From Paramacrobiotus richtersi (Eukaryota; Tardigrada; Eutardigrada; Parachela; Macrobiotidae), in contig JAQGAU010000754.1 in the NCBI GenBank assembly GCA_034698045.1, positions 1-24,270 on the forward strand: a stretch of DNA of 24,270 nucleotides, in the 5' to 3' direction. The notes beneath the pieces were generated by a model. It was given only the letters and a program-made list of their open reading frames with translations. It had not been told where the DNA came from and searched no databases. This document shows positions 9,172 to 21,086 of the stretch, one piece after another. The translations under genes were made by a program, and so were the position numbers. Each line of letters starts with the position of its first letter. The stretch's first letter is position 1.

Positions 9172-9260
9172 TAGACACTGGATTCTCCCCGAATCAGTAC
9201 TTGTTATGTTCTGCCCTAGACGCTGGATTTCCCCGAATCAGCACTTGTTATGTTCTGCTC
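9172..9260. repeat. 45-bp direct tandem duplication
   Basis: Copy 1 is 9172-9216 and copy 2 is 9217-9260. Both start TAGAC.CTGGATT and end CTTGTTATGTTCTG. They differ by three substitutions and one missing base. Confidence 0.9.
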
Positions 9261-10312
9261 TCTCTGCATCTCTGTTGATAGTATCACAGTGTCTGTGCAT
9301 CCCTACGTCCTTATAAGCAGAGGCGGATTCACATTCACTGTGATATTATCGTTACTAATGCCAGTCTGGGAGGAGGTTTGGACTTGTACGCTTCGACGTG
9401 GGACCGCGCAACCAGGAAAAAACCTCCTGGAGAGACAAGGTGTTCGGTGAAACTGTCAACGCGGAATATTTTGACTGTCAACGGTCCCGTCTGCTATTAC
9501 GCTCCCGGTTCTGAGAAGAACAATAATTTTTTCAACTGTTGGGTATCTTTAATACGAGTGGTAGGATCGTCATTATAAATCGTCAGTATAAAAAAAAAAT
9601 CTCAGGTCCAGTTTAAATTCAGTGATAGTACCAGTTTTACCACTTCGCTGCAGTCTTGCAATGCCGAAAATGGAAAGCAAATGTGGAACTAACTAATATT
9701 GATACCGTTCAAACCGTCGAATCGAATCCATCCTGGTGGTTCCTTTACCGCGTGGTATCGTGCCTTCGTCTTATATTATGAATGCTGGCTATGGTAGACG
9801 GTATTAAACTGGCAACGCAGCAACAGGTGTTCGCACATGCGCTGCGCAACCACAGCACAGTCTGCACTAACCCATTGTCACAACGTAGTACGTCCTGAAC
9901 CGGGAGGCGTGCCCCTGTAGCGCACTACTGAATAATTCATGACGATAGCAATGACTCAAGTACTGAAAACACCCTTTCCTATCAGGCGTTATGATGATGT
10001 CAGAAGCCACTCAGTATTCTAAATCCTGTGCGCAAAATTTTCAGCTGATACTTAAGGGACGGTGAATGTCTGCAAGAGGATCTATTAGTTGCGCTATATG
10101 TATTCAACCATCATTGTCTGATGATTCTGATCTGATAAGGTTCGTGAGTACATCTATGCCTTTCTAGAATGTAGACCAATGTCGAAAACGTCAGCATCTT
10201 TTAACTGTACTGGCACCATGAAAGCTTAATGAGAGGGCATTCGGTTTCTATACTGGCCACTGGTGTCATAGAATCTCAGGGGATAATTCCTGGATCATAA
10301 TTGGTGAACACG

Positions 10313-13300
10313 ATGGAGAACCTGAACCACTACGATTTCCTTGGAATATCGCGAAACGCCAATCAAAGGGAAATTTTACAGGCATACAAGAAGAAAGCCT
10401 TAGAGGTATGCCATACTAATTATACAAAACATAACCAGAATATACTGAGAAACTGCTGCAAATTGGCACTGGTGACAATGCGCAATGTTGGAAAGAACCA
10501 TTGTTTTATGGGCCGAAATTTCCGCTGAATGAACTAGACGATAGTTCCGCACATTTTAGTAAATTCCTGGATTTACAGTCAATTAATTTAAGCTTCACCT
10601 GCTCGTTTGTTTCTGAGTGTGGGTTCCAAAACGGCCGGGAAATAAGCAAGTTACTAAAGTTGCATTATTTTCAAATTATATGTAGTGTTACGGTACTGCC
10701 GGTACCGAAAAATTATCAGTTTCAGAAAGCAGCGTAATTTTAGTAAAAATAATTCTACACTGGCATTCTAGAATGCAAAATACTAATATCATTCAGGAAG
10801 TTTAATAACTGAAGATTCGCTTTGATAAAAGTAACCTGCCAGGAAATTCCAGGTTTTTGCTCTTTGAGCAAAGCAAAAAGCTTTGTACGGTATGCGATTT
10901 TAATTCATGTCTTGAATGAATTAATCATTATTTATGATTGTTTCCTGTATGAATTTCAATTCTATAGCGGATAATCTTTTTTTGATTGTGATGCTGTGGT
11001 CTTTTCAGTACTGGAGACCAGGAGATGTCGGTATTTACAGAAATGCGATCACTGTTTATTTACGTCAGGTTATTAATTTGTTATTGCCGGTACTGAAGGG
11101 CTAGTATCAACAAATGATCAACTAGCGTTACTAGAGTATATTGCCGATTACAAAATCTGTATTAGCTGTCATAAAATCGATATTGCGGTTCTGTCGGTCT
11201 TGAAGTAACCAGTTGGCGAACCACACCACAACATTATCCTTATGATGCTTTCCCGCTTAAATTGAGCAGACTCCTTAACTGCTGAAGCTAGTCAAAGCTT
11301 TCTATCCGGTCCACCGGTAGATTTCGCCGGAATGTGTCGTAACGATGTTGGTGTTGCAGCGACCCTGCTGCCTTCTCGGGGTACTTCCGATATCCAACAT
11401 GGCCATCAGGTTTAACGATACATCTGACAAACATATTATGTACATATTATGTATATGTACAAACGATTGACAGGGTCCATTATTTGTCCATGGGGCGTAA
11501 GGGGCCCGAAAAGCCAAATAGTCGTATAATAAATGCCGTTACATGTTTGCCAGGGTGTGTTCCATTTGAACAAAGTGCTATTGATCTACTGATGTTAGTT
11601 GTACCTGAGCGAACATGCGCCGTTGGCTAGAAAAATTCTGGGATGACTAGTGGGGAAAAATGAAAATCGCCCTTTCATTTAAATTCGTTGTTGAACAGAG
11701 TTAATTCATAAAAGTTAACGAAGGTGCGAATGCCACTTCCCGCACTACTGTCATAATAAATTGTAAAAAAATCCAAAAATATTCTGAGGGAAAATTTTAT
11801 TGCTGTGCTTAGGGGCATTTCTAATTTTTGTTCTGAATTCACATTCATCGAGTGTTATACAATCTGTTTCCGGTTGTAGAGTAAATTTAGAACAAAACAA
11901 ACAGTAAATTTACCGGTAATTTGTATGTGTAACTGAGGAAAACAGTGAGCTCTACGAGGGCACTGGTATAAGTACACACATGTATAGGCGCAACCGTTAT
12001 TTCTACACGGAACCCTAGGTAAATAATACAAAGGAATCCTTTATTAATTATTATTCCCGTTAATTTTTTGTGAAATTCAGGCAGTAGCGACTATGAAATA
12101 GCATTAGCACGTGGATATTGATTTTCGTTTAGGTTTGGAGTTTTGATCAAAAGTGCAATTTTCGGTAATACTCCAAAGTTCATGCGCTTTAACGGATAGA
12201 TCCAATCACCTGCTCGGTGCTCTGCTGTAATATTACAGTCAGAAGATGGAAAATGCATGGTTCTCGCATGTGAAGCCGTAGTCAGTTAGTCCCACGTAAA
12301 AATTTAGCTAACGAGCGGAGTCTGTTGTAATGGCCCGAAGTGACCTTTCTCCGGCTAAGGTCAGAGTGACACATTTGTTAAAACTATAAAGTACTTAAAG
12401 CCAGATACACGCGGCGCTGGTCATGAGTTATTAAGGGCAATTTTCGATATAACCGATCGTTTTGCACGAGTTGTTGCCACTACACGGACGTGAACAGTAG
12501 ACAATACCATAGAGTCCTTATGAAAGGGAAAATATGAACCCCCATTGCGTTTTTGCTTTTTGTGTGCACTTGTGACCGGTTGTTGCGCAAAATGGTCAAA
12601 ATGTGATGCCGTCCAGAAAAATTCTCGCTTCCATCCAAATAGCTTGGAGCATATTTCAATAAATGCGCATAAACTTGCTGACGATTCTGAACCAGTTTCT
12701 GCCAAAAAGGTCGGATGTCAAATTTTGAAACAAATTCCAAATTTTTCGAAATCCATTTTACAATTTTACACGAATGTTTCAGCACTCTTTTGGACGTGTA
12801 TCATCGTTACCTTTTTGTCCATTCATTGACATTGACATATAATTTAGACAAACTGGATAGAAACGGGGATTGGAGGGTTAATTGGGCGGTATCCTTTTTT
12901 AAAGTTTTTGACGATACATATTGCAAAACAACCGGCCACTGCGCGCACAAACGGACAAAAGGCCAATGGAGTTTCGTCTTTTCACATTCAGAATTATTGT
13001 ATTTCTGTACCTTGTTTTCGCTGATGCAATGCCACTCGTTCGCGTAAAACCTCACAAATGACAGAAGCTGTTATGCGTAAGTCGGCGTATCATTACTAGC
13101 TTTTTTTTGCAGCTCCACCCAGACAAGAACCTTGGTGACAAGCGGTGTGAGGAACTGTTCAAGAAATTACAGAAAGCAAAGAAAGAACTCCTGGATCCGA
13201 ATAAACGACAAAGTCACAATGAAAATTTCGATCAGGAATACGACGAATCTAGAGCACCGGTCAACCTGGACACAATGAGCTTAGATTCTGGCAGGAGAGT

Positions 13301-16300
13301 GTCAGAAGAATTCAAAATCAAGATTGAGCAGTGGCGCCAAGAGTATGACAACATTGCTCTCGTGGATAATTTCCACCTTATTGCCGGCAGCCCACTTCAT
13401 ATAGCTGAAACACTGCTCCGTATTCCTGATGAACTGCCAGAATCTAAGGAAGTTGCCGCCACGAAATGGGCGTATCAGGTGCTGTTGGGAGGTGATTTAA
13501 CGGAAGCACTGCGTGAAGTACACTTCCAAAAGACGTTTGGAATTTGTTAAACATTGGACGTCAGCAATTCTCGTTCAAAAACAGCGCAACGTTTGCTCTC
13601 GGCCGTTCATATTCTGGTCTGGGTGACGAGCTATTTTAGGAAGGTAAACTGCAGAGCGCGTTATTTTGCTACCAAAAAAGCACTTCCGAGCACGGCGCGT
13701 CAGAGCTTGCCGCGAAGGCTAAGGAACTGGCGCACAATAAAGATTACGAGAATGCGCTGTATTATTATCGCGTTTTACTGGGCAAGAAAGGTCACGAATC
13801 GGAAGCAAAGTTGGGACTACTTACTGCTTTAACAGATAATCGAAATGCACAAGCGAATGGTGACCTCATTAAACAGGCCGTTCTCGCTGCAGCGCATCAA
13901 TTCAGTGGCGAGGCCGAGTTTCATAAACTGGCGCTCGATATTTTAATGGAGGAGGGTGATTTAAAGGCTGCTTCTGCATGTGTGAAGACAATTCTTTTGT
14001 TGGATACCAGAGATACGTCTATTCTTGCAAAGCGAAACTTTCTTGGAGAACGATTGGAAGAAACACATTATGCCGTTTTAAAAGAACTGCTTTATGCTTT
14101 TTGCGATCATGAAAAGCGGGAAACCGGCCAGTATCTCCTGAAAATGGTAGCCTACATCAACAACGAAGAATGCCATTCAGCAGCTAAAAAGCTGCACGCC
14201 GAACTGGTTAATGGCAGAGATATCAGCCAGTTGAACGGAGCTTTCAGAGCCGGTGCATCCATCCTGAACGGATATTGTCAAATGCACGACGGAAACTATT
14301 TCACAGCAGAACAAGATCTTATGAACGCCATTCTTTCGTATCCCGACAGAGAAGCATATGAAGCAGTCAGTCGTCTTATGTCCAAGTACGAAGTTCATCA
14401 AATTTACTCTTCAAATTTAACTGCAGCCTGCAGGTGGTGACTTTATAGCTGTAGCCTGTATCACCTGTTTTCTGTATTTTAGAAAAAACATTCAAGCCGC
14501 ATCGCAGTCAACAGGAGCTCAGTTATCGCAACCTATCGGAGAACGTCTGCATGCCCACCAGTATATGGACAAGCTGAAAATGAATGCAAATCTCAGAGCT
14601 GTATTTCGGTACGAAAAGAGTGTGGAAAAAAATCAAAAGATGAGTAATATGGACAAAGCTCTGGCATACTTGGACTTGGGTATGGCTGCAGTTGATCCAT
14701 CGATGCTTTGTGTGACATTTATCACCGCAGCAAATTACTTCGTACAAGATATGACCACGCTGACCACAGCTGGGAAAACCTGTGACATTGGCCAGCTGTA
14801 CGCTCTACGTAATGTCGTTAGCGACCTTTGCATGAGTGGTGTTGTCTGGGCCCAAAAATTCGAACAACCCGTGACAGAACTTCATTTGCTAAAGCAGTTC
14901 TATCTGCTTTTCCATACAGCCAATCGCGTTTTATCAGAGGCTGTGATTTCCAGAAACGATTACTCCAGAGCAAGGACCAAGGAATCAATGAACATAGTTC
15001 GGAATGTGCACAAAATCTTTGATACAATGATGGCTACCAGCATGGGACGCCTGGCAAAGGTCACGCCCTTTGTGAACCTACCTTTGGTTTTGTCGGGTGA
15101 TATGATCTACGTTGATCTGGTATCGAGTGAATTCACGAAGACCTTTTACGAAACAAAGCTAACGGAAAACGCAAACGATTATCCGTGGAATTATCTCTAT
15201 CATTATCAGCTTCTCGAATGTAATTGGAAGTCTGGTGCATGTATCAGCGACAGCTTCTATAAATACCGGTATAATGCAATGGCAGCGCTGCTACAAAGAA
15301 AGTCAATTTTGAACTGGACATTAGAGCAGGTTGAGGCTACTATGAACTGGTCCACATTGCGACGTGACGACCACGGATTCCTTGACAGACAAAATACCAA
15401 CTTGAAATTAGTTGGTCCAAACTACGATTTTGTGCAGGGAGTGCATATCATTCTGAAAGACGGTGTGGCGACGCACTTTCAACTCGAACTAGTGCAAAGC
15501 TCAAAAGGATTAGATGGTTTATTCAACGACAATGACATTGTCGAAATTCTTCAAAACGGTATTACATCGACATTCTTTACTCTGGATCAGGCAGAACTGG
15601 ATCTTGATTATCACCCATTTCAGGTAAGTTGAATTTCACAAGCAATTCTCTTCTACGTTAAGAATCTTCCAGTTTGTACAATATATATATACAAAAACAC
15701 CCTTGGCTGCCGCTTCAGGGTTTCGTGAGATCCGTGTTCGGAACTGAAGCCAAAAAATTCTGCTACTCAGCTCCTATTCAGAACACATTTTCGGTTTGAT
15801 TGCGGACGTTTTCGTACACATCGCGCTATGTTTTAACTTTTGAGCACTTTGATCTGAACATCTACGGCTGTTCGTTTTCTCAGTCTCGCCCGATTCCTAG
15901 AGCCTTGGTGGTTGTCGCTATACTTAGTGATTGTTTTAGGGGTTTCTGTTGCTCGTTCGGTAAAATAATCAACAAGCGCTGTTATATGTCTTTAGAACTC
16001 GCCTGTAACCGGCAAAATCGTTCGGACGGCTTTGTCGTCCAGAGGATAAAACCCCATCCGGAGAAATTTTTTCCCACCCCAGAAAGGTTTTTTCTGCGAC
16101 TCCGCGCGCTGTAGTCTAAACTCTAAAGGTCATTCATGGAAAACTTTCACTGCCACAATATGTTCACGAACATAATATTTATCATGTTTCCGAAGCCGTA
16201 TTACACCCCTTCGCCATGGGTAGTACGTACATCGTACTGTCGGCGCAAATAGATGTTTCGTTTCCAGCCAAAGTTCAGCGCAAATGGTTTTCACAAAGCT

Positions 16301-19300
16301 CGGCGCAGCTTAGCCAGAATTTTGATTTCAGTTGCTTGACTTTTTGTCCTTCTTGGAATTTCGTCACTTTGAGCTAAACATTAGGGCTGACGCATGGTTT
16401 CACTCTAGCATGCAATTTTTCTGCTTCGGCATAAAATGTGTAACCTAATAATTATGTCAAAGGTTTGTGCTGCCTAGCAGTCTGAAGCTGTGGTTACTAT
16501 TGACACCGGAAGCGCACTGCCTAACAATTATATACACGAATTTGCACAGTATGCAATTCCCGATTGCCATATATATTTGCATTTCTTAAACAAATGTAGG
16601 AAGAGTAAAGTTTGTGTTTTTCGAACATTAAAACCCACAGGGGACCCCATTGGCCAAACTTAACTTGACTTGGTGAAACTTTTATGATTAATTCACACAT
16701 ATCTGTATACAATCGTTTGAACCATCTTCATTTCGGTGGTGTGTGCATAAAATTCTAAAACATAATACATGTAGCTGTCTTGTGCGCAAACAATTCTAAT
16801 GCTATGGAAGGAATAAAAATTTATGTATAAAAATTTTAAAACGAATTTCAAAAAGTTGTAAAATCGATTTTAAAATTTCAAAGACATATCTCAGGGCTGA
16901 TTTTTGGTCAGAACGATCAATATATTATACAAACTTTTAGCGGCTGTTGCACGCACAAACGGACATTTGAACATAGTGTACTGATGTTCCGCCTGTTATG
17001 AATCATACCTGAGGCGAGCGCAAAGGTTACTGGTTTCACTGAAACTTCTGACAATACGCCTAATGTCGCCTTTAATGCGAGAAACATGAACGATATTAAT
17101 AATACGTACTGAATGTGTTGACAAGGGCAATCTGTTTAAAGTGCTACTACGTCGCCGACGCGCTGTATTCCAGCAAATACGTTAGGTTTCAGTCTCTTAC
17201 AGGAGATGAAATTTTTCCCCAAGAGACTGGAGGGAACAAACTATCTGCAAACCATGCTGCATGCTGACTACTTGTTGAAGATGTTGTCAGTGGGTTGCGA
17301 AGTTTCGTCCGCTATTCCATTCATATCTATGGATGCCAACAGTCCCGGAGGCTTCGTAACGACACTACCTAAGAAGCTGCAAAACGTGGTGATGTCTCTG
17401 CCTGCACGCAAGGACGGACAGAAAAGCGGAAGCGCACATCGATTCTGGATTGATGCTGGCAAAATCCCGTTTACTTTAAGCAAGACGGATGACATGATCA
17501 GCTTTGAATTCGGTTATTGTCCTATGCAGGTTAAAACGCATCTGCTAAAACGCAATGCGGAGGGCGAACTTGTTGACGACGACGACGACGATAGCGACGA
17601 CGAGCTAACACCCGAAAAAGAATTTGCCAGAGATCTGTCGTCTCATTATGATGAAATTGGTGATCAGTTTCCTGTGCTTCTTCGCCTTCGAGAACTGCAT
17701 AAACTGGCAGCGGTGTATCTGCTCCTGGAAAACACGGCTGCAGGTTTGAAGGAACAAGCTAAATCTTTCCATTTGTCTGCACTGAAGGACAATGTCAGAA
17801 CATCGCTTAATAAAATCCGTACAAAACTCGATTATCCAGCAAACACAAGGTCGGAAGTCGATAAGGGTTTTCGCGAAGTTTTGCGCGATAATGGAGTGCG
17901 GGAGAGCGCGGTATCGGATGCCGAGATTACCAGAGTTAAATCCAAGATTCGGTCCCAACTGCAAGAGGTTGACAACCACAGCATTTCACAGCTGTGCGAA
18001 GTAATCGGAAACGGATACAATATTCCTGCTGAATCCAGGGATAGACTGAAGCACCTTATCAAGCTTTGGATGGACAAGAGCTTCACGGGTGACCTGGTTG
18101 AATTTATCACAGACGCGGTTAAACAAGAAACCATGGCTAAGCTTAGCCAGTTTGCCAACTATTCAGCATCGCTGGGAATCAGTTATGAAAACGATGACGA
18201 GACCGTACAAGGATGGCCAGTTTCGAATGAAAACCACTGCACATGGGTGCCGTCAGCGTTCCATTTGAGTAGTCCATACAAATGCTATGGCGGGGTCCTG
18301 ATGCGTGTTTCGCTGGAGAAAGTTACCTTCACTGATCACAAGTACAAGTTAGACAAACGCAACAACTTTTATGCTGGTCCTGGAGATATATACACCATCG
18401 AGGTCCTTTACCGCGGTAAGTGAAGCAGTTATACTGTAAGTGTAGAACACTTGATGTTAGGCATGCAGTCCATAAACGAGCCAGACACAGCTTTCAGACA
18501 TTTTCCTGAGGAGTGTATAACAAAATGTGTTGTGCTACTTCTGACGAACATTTCTCACAGGCCACACTAACCGGTAGCGATACCGACAATGCAAAATATC
18601 GTCCAGAGTTAATCGACGGTGCTGGGGTTTGTTTCATTTCGTACATAACGCGTAAGCAAGATTTGTCGTACATAATGTGTAAACAAAACTTGTCGCACAC
18701 TTTTATGAAAAATACCGTGACGAAAGTCGGCAGCATCCGGCGGCACTTGTGCAGCTTTATCACGTGATACATGCACCAAGATAGCAATAACAATCTAATA
18801 CGCTTATAAAGTGGGATTTGTTTTGCTTCTCATCTGGGACCATTATCAAAGCTTGCAAAAATCTTGAAGAACGCAAAATATGCAGCAACTGGTGGCGACT
18901 GACAGTGAGATAATTTCACCATTATAAGTTGTGTAATAAAACAACAAAAAATTCTTCATCACCGTATATGTTGCATAATCTTACAAACAGATATTAGCAT
19001 CCAATAACACCATAGTGCAGGAGATAGCACTGTTGGCGTTGGCCACGGTAAATTTCTTTGCAAACCTTTTATTAGCCTAGCTTATTTTATCGACTGGAGC
19101 GGAGCGAAGGTCTTCTGTACTCAGCTCCAACGCACTTTTTTCTGCGTTTCCTTTCGGCCACGATAACTCTCTTCGAAATATACCGATTCGCGTAAAATTT
19201 GACCAGCATGTTCTTCATTACGAGTTCAGGAGCCCTATTGTTTCTGAACCATAGTTTTTGAAAAATAGCAAAGTTATTAGGGTTATGGATATACCGCTAA

Positions 19301-20201
19301 TATCAGACGATACTCTGGCCAGAGCCGCCAGAGCGGATAGCCCCTTGCGCAATTGAAGACAATCAGAACCGGATCTTCCACATAAGAAAAGCAGCCTTAT
19401 GCTTTTACCAGCATTGTACCGCTCCGGTCTTCATCGCCAGCATCAGCGGAGAGCGATTACCTAGTTAGCTTTGTTAGCAAATTTGAAAACAGTAGACTGC
19501 AGGCTGCCTCGAGAACGCCACATATGCTAATTCCAGTGCAGGGAGGTCGAACGGCTGTCATATAATGTAACCGCCGATTGAGCCGTCGGGCGTTTGCTGA
19601 CACCCAGTAAGAATTTGAACGTCATCATCCCAGCACATTTGCCCAAGCTGGATAGGTTCCACCGCTGTGGTAAAAGTGAACGAAGAGCTTGTTCTCAATT
19701 CCAATAGGCAATCCCATAATTATAGGCCGCGAAAGCGCACTTACCTACTAAAGTATTACTTTTCATCATCTAGCATCTTTTTTGGGAACCAGATACAGCA
19801 AAGCTGGCGTTAAAATAACTGTTACAGTTAAAGTACTGCTTTGTAAGCCACTATATTTGTTTTGATTTTCTGCAGGTGTCCCAATCAACATCTGGAAAAG
19901 AGGGATCAGCATGCAGAACAAATACCATTCAGAAAGCGGAAATCCTACACGAGCGGAATCACAACTGCGATTGCTTCAAAAAGGCCTTAATCCCAAATCT
20001 CCATATAAACCTGAAGACGGCTTCAGTTTTAGTGTGAAATATAAAACATTCGACTTCATCACACGATGGCGTCTGGAGAAATGGGAGGCTGCGCAGAAAA
20101 CCAATGACATCACACAAGACAACCGGAAAAATCTGGGAGATAACGATTATGCCGCAAAGCAAGCTAGAGAAAAAGTCAACAGCAGACGGAGCAGAAATTA
20201 A
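10313..20201 (+). CDS. J-domain / TPR-like large protein, at least 6 exons
   Basis: Exon model: 10313-10405, 13113-13517 (or -13478), 13640-14433, 14483-15623, 17203-18415, 19876-20201. Phases agree throughout, giving about 1,323 residues. The ATG at 10313 has A at -3 and G at +4 and follows an in-frame stop at 10298. Residues 1 to about 70 form a J domain (HYDFLGISRNANQREI, then LHPDKN with HPD at 33-35), so it should stimulate an Hsp70. Exon 3 shows TPR-like helices (about 185-205, KELAHNKDYENALYYYR). Exons 4-5 encode a long unnamed region with YLQTMLHADYLLK (825-837) and an acidic D/E run near 935. The last exon is basic and ends NSRRSRN. There is no signal peptide or TM segment, so it is probably cytosolic or nuclear. 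It looks like a co-chaperone scaffold. The exon 2/3 junction is problematic (see 13479-13639). Confidence 0.8.
10406..13112 (+). other. Intron 1 of the J-domain gene
   Basis: About 2.7 kb, from donor GTATGC after ...KKALE to acceptor TTTTTTTTGCAG before LHPDKN; the J domain is split just before HPD. Overlapping ORFs at 12421-13055 on both strands show no domains. A diverged repeat (12910-12957) matches one in intron 4. Confidence 0.8.
12910..12957. repeat. Diverged dispersed repeat, copy A
   Basis: It shares GCACAAACGGACA and the preceding about 40 bp (ACGAT...ATAT...CAAA...CGGC) with 16911-16965, both within introns of the same gene. Family unknown. Confidence 0.4.
13479..13639 (+). other. 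Ambiguous exon/intron segment in the J-domain gene
   Basis: Exon 2's frame stays open to TAA at 13548. A second frame, the one used by exon 3, is open from 13517 to a TAG at 13637-13639 and reads like a TPR: SATFALGRSYSGLGDELF, then after the TAG EGKLQSALFCYQKS. Phase-0 donors at 13479 (CAG/GTGCTG) or 13518 (GAA/GTACAC), paired with acceptor CTATTTTAG at 13639, would excise both the frame change and the stop. Confidence 0.5.
14434..14482 (+). other. 49-nt intron 3 of the J-domain gene
   Basis: Donor CAG/GTGGTG, acceptor TCTGTATTTTAG. The phase-2 junction completes an Arg codon (AG+A) and joins two long open frames. Confidence 0.85.
15624..17202 (+). other. Intron 4 of the J-domain gene
   Basis: About 1.6 kb, donor CAG/GTAAGT, acceptor TCTCTTACAG, phase 0. 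It holds an AT run (about 15681-15691), a small GGACG/CGTCC hairpin near 16024-16041 and a repeat copy at 16911-16965. The ORF at 15800-16114 shows no domain. Confidence 0.85.
16911..16965. repeat. Diverged dispersed repeat, copy B
   Basis: Partner of 12910-12957, with the same orientation and the common core GCACAAACGGACA. It could be a MITE or SINE end, but no terminal inverted repeat is seen. Confidence 0.4.
18639..18692. repeat. 27-bp tandem duplication in intron 5
   Basis: Units 18639-18665 and 18666-18692 both start TCGTACATAA and end in TTG, with a few substitutions between them. Confidence 0.8.
19090..19150. repeat. Dispersed repeat, copy 1
   Basis: TCGACTGGAGCGGAGCGAAG followed by GTCTTCTGTACTCAGCTC matches 23570-23633 over about 60 bp with scattered substitutions. 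No coding capacity; possibly a MITE- or SINE-like fragment of unknown family. Confidence 0.6.
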
Positions 20202-21086
20202 TAAGCCATGGACAATAGTCACTCTTTTGCGAAATACGAGTAAGTTATCTGAGAGACCTCCTGGCCGCAGATACCGTGTTTTTTCCTTCTAGCATGCTTC
20301 AGAAAGCCAGAGAGCATTAATAATGCCAGTGCTGCGAATTTAAGTGCTTTTGCTCAAGTAATGTTTCTTCTTTTAAAAACAAACGCTGTGTTCCCGTATT
20401 ACCACAATGCGGTTCTAATATTTTCTGGAATTCCGGTTGAAACGTTATAATGGCGTACGATAATGTTCTTTCGGTATGTTGTAGAAACAAATCAAGCACT
20501 TCAGCTCGCATCAGACCGCAGACGGCCAACGCCATGTCAACGTCAAAATCCACTTAATCACGCAGGAAATACTGCTTATGCGCCGTGCCTATTTGCCGCA
20601 CAGAAAGCTGAATGTCAACGATGCGCGTTCTTTTGCTTCGAAGAATGGTTCTCGTGGATTTGTGAAGTTTTGTATCACCAATAAATCGTGATTCGTGAGT
20701 AGTGGTTTTCGACCTCTTTCCGATGCGGTACTTATCTGGCGCACCAGATAAGAAGCTCGTCGAAAAATTGTTTTGTTGAAATGACCGACTTTGTTAAGCC
20801 ATATCTTTCACTACAAGTGTTGCGGCATAAGTTCGATATGTCAGCAAAGATAATATTTAGGTAAAATACTCTGCTGATTAAGAACGTAGGGATTCACACG
20901 CACTGTGGTAAAAACAAATCAAACCAAGAGATCGCCCAAGCATTCATTCATTTTTAACGTCACGTACCACCAGAAAGGGGGAAAGAGAAAGTAGCCGCAA
21001 ATAATATACACAGGTATGAGAATGTACGTGCTTCTAGTGTATTTCGCGCCAAAGAAACAACCCATATTCTGTCGTCAGTCCTGCAC
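20202..21086. other. 3' flank of the J-domain gene to the GPCR pseudogene
   Basis: Apart from a likely polyadenylation signal at 20680-20685, nothing is recognised. ORFs at 20317-20684 lack features. Confidence 0.5.
20680..20685 (+). terminator. AATAAA polyadenylation signal, J-domain gene
   Basis: AATAAA about 480 nt past the stop, followed by a GT-rich stretch (GTGATTCGTGAGTAGTGG). It is the best placed signal for this gene. Confidence 0.45.

Larger units (their letters stand above)
8216..10312. other. Intergenic region between GPCR copy 2 and the J-domain gene
   Basis: It contains a doubtful minus-strand Cys-bearing ORF at 8968-9171, a 45-bp tandem duplication at 9172-9260, a twice-repeated GATTCTTACTT near 8574-8612 and a short AAAG run near 8673. 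It must hold the divergent promoters of GPCR copy 2 and the J-domain gene, but I see no clear TATA box near 10313. Confidence 0.45.
18416..19875 (+). other. Intron 5 of the J-domain gene
   Basis: About 1.5 kb, donor GCG/GTAAGTG in phase 1, acceptor TTTTCTGCAG. It holds a possible skipped exon (18561-18651), a 27-bp tandem duplication and a copy of a dispersed repeat (19090-19150). Confidence 0.75.

Noticed and set aside
12421-13055. Cluster of overlapping ORFs on both strands in intron 1
   Set aside because: They shadow each other, with no motif, splice-supported structure or transposase/RT signature.
15800-16114. 104-codon ORF in intron 4
   Set aside because: No domain, no ATG at the listed start supported by context, and its 3' part looks like low-complexity repeat sequence.
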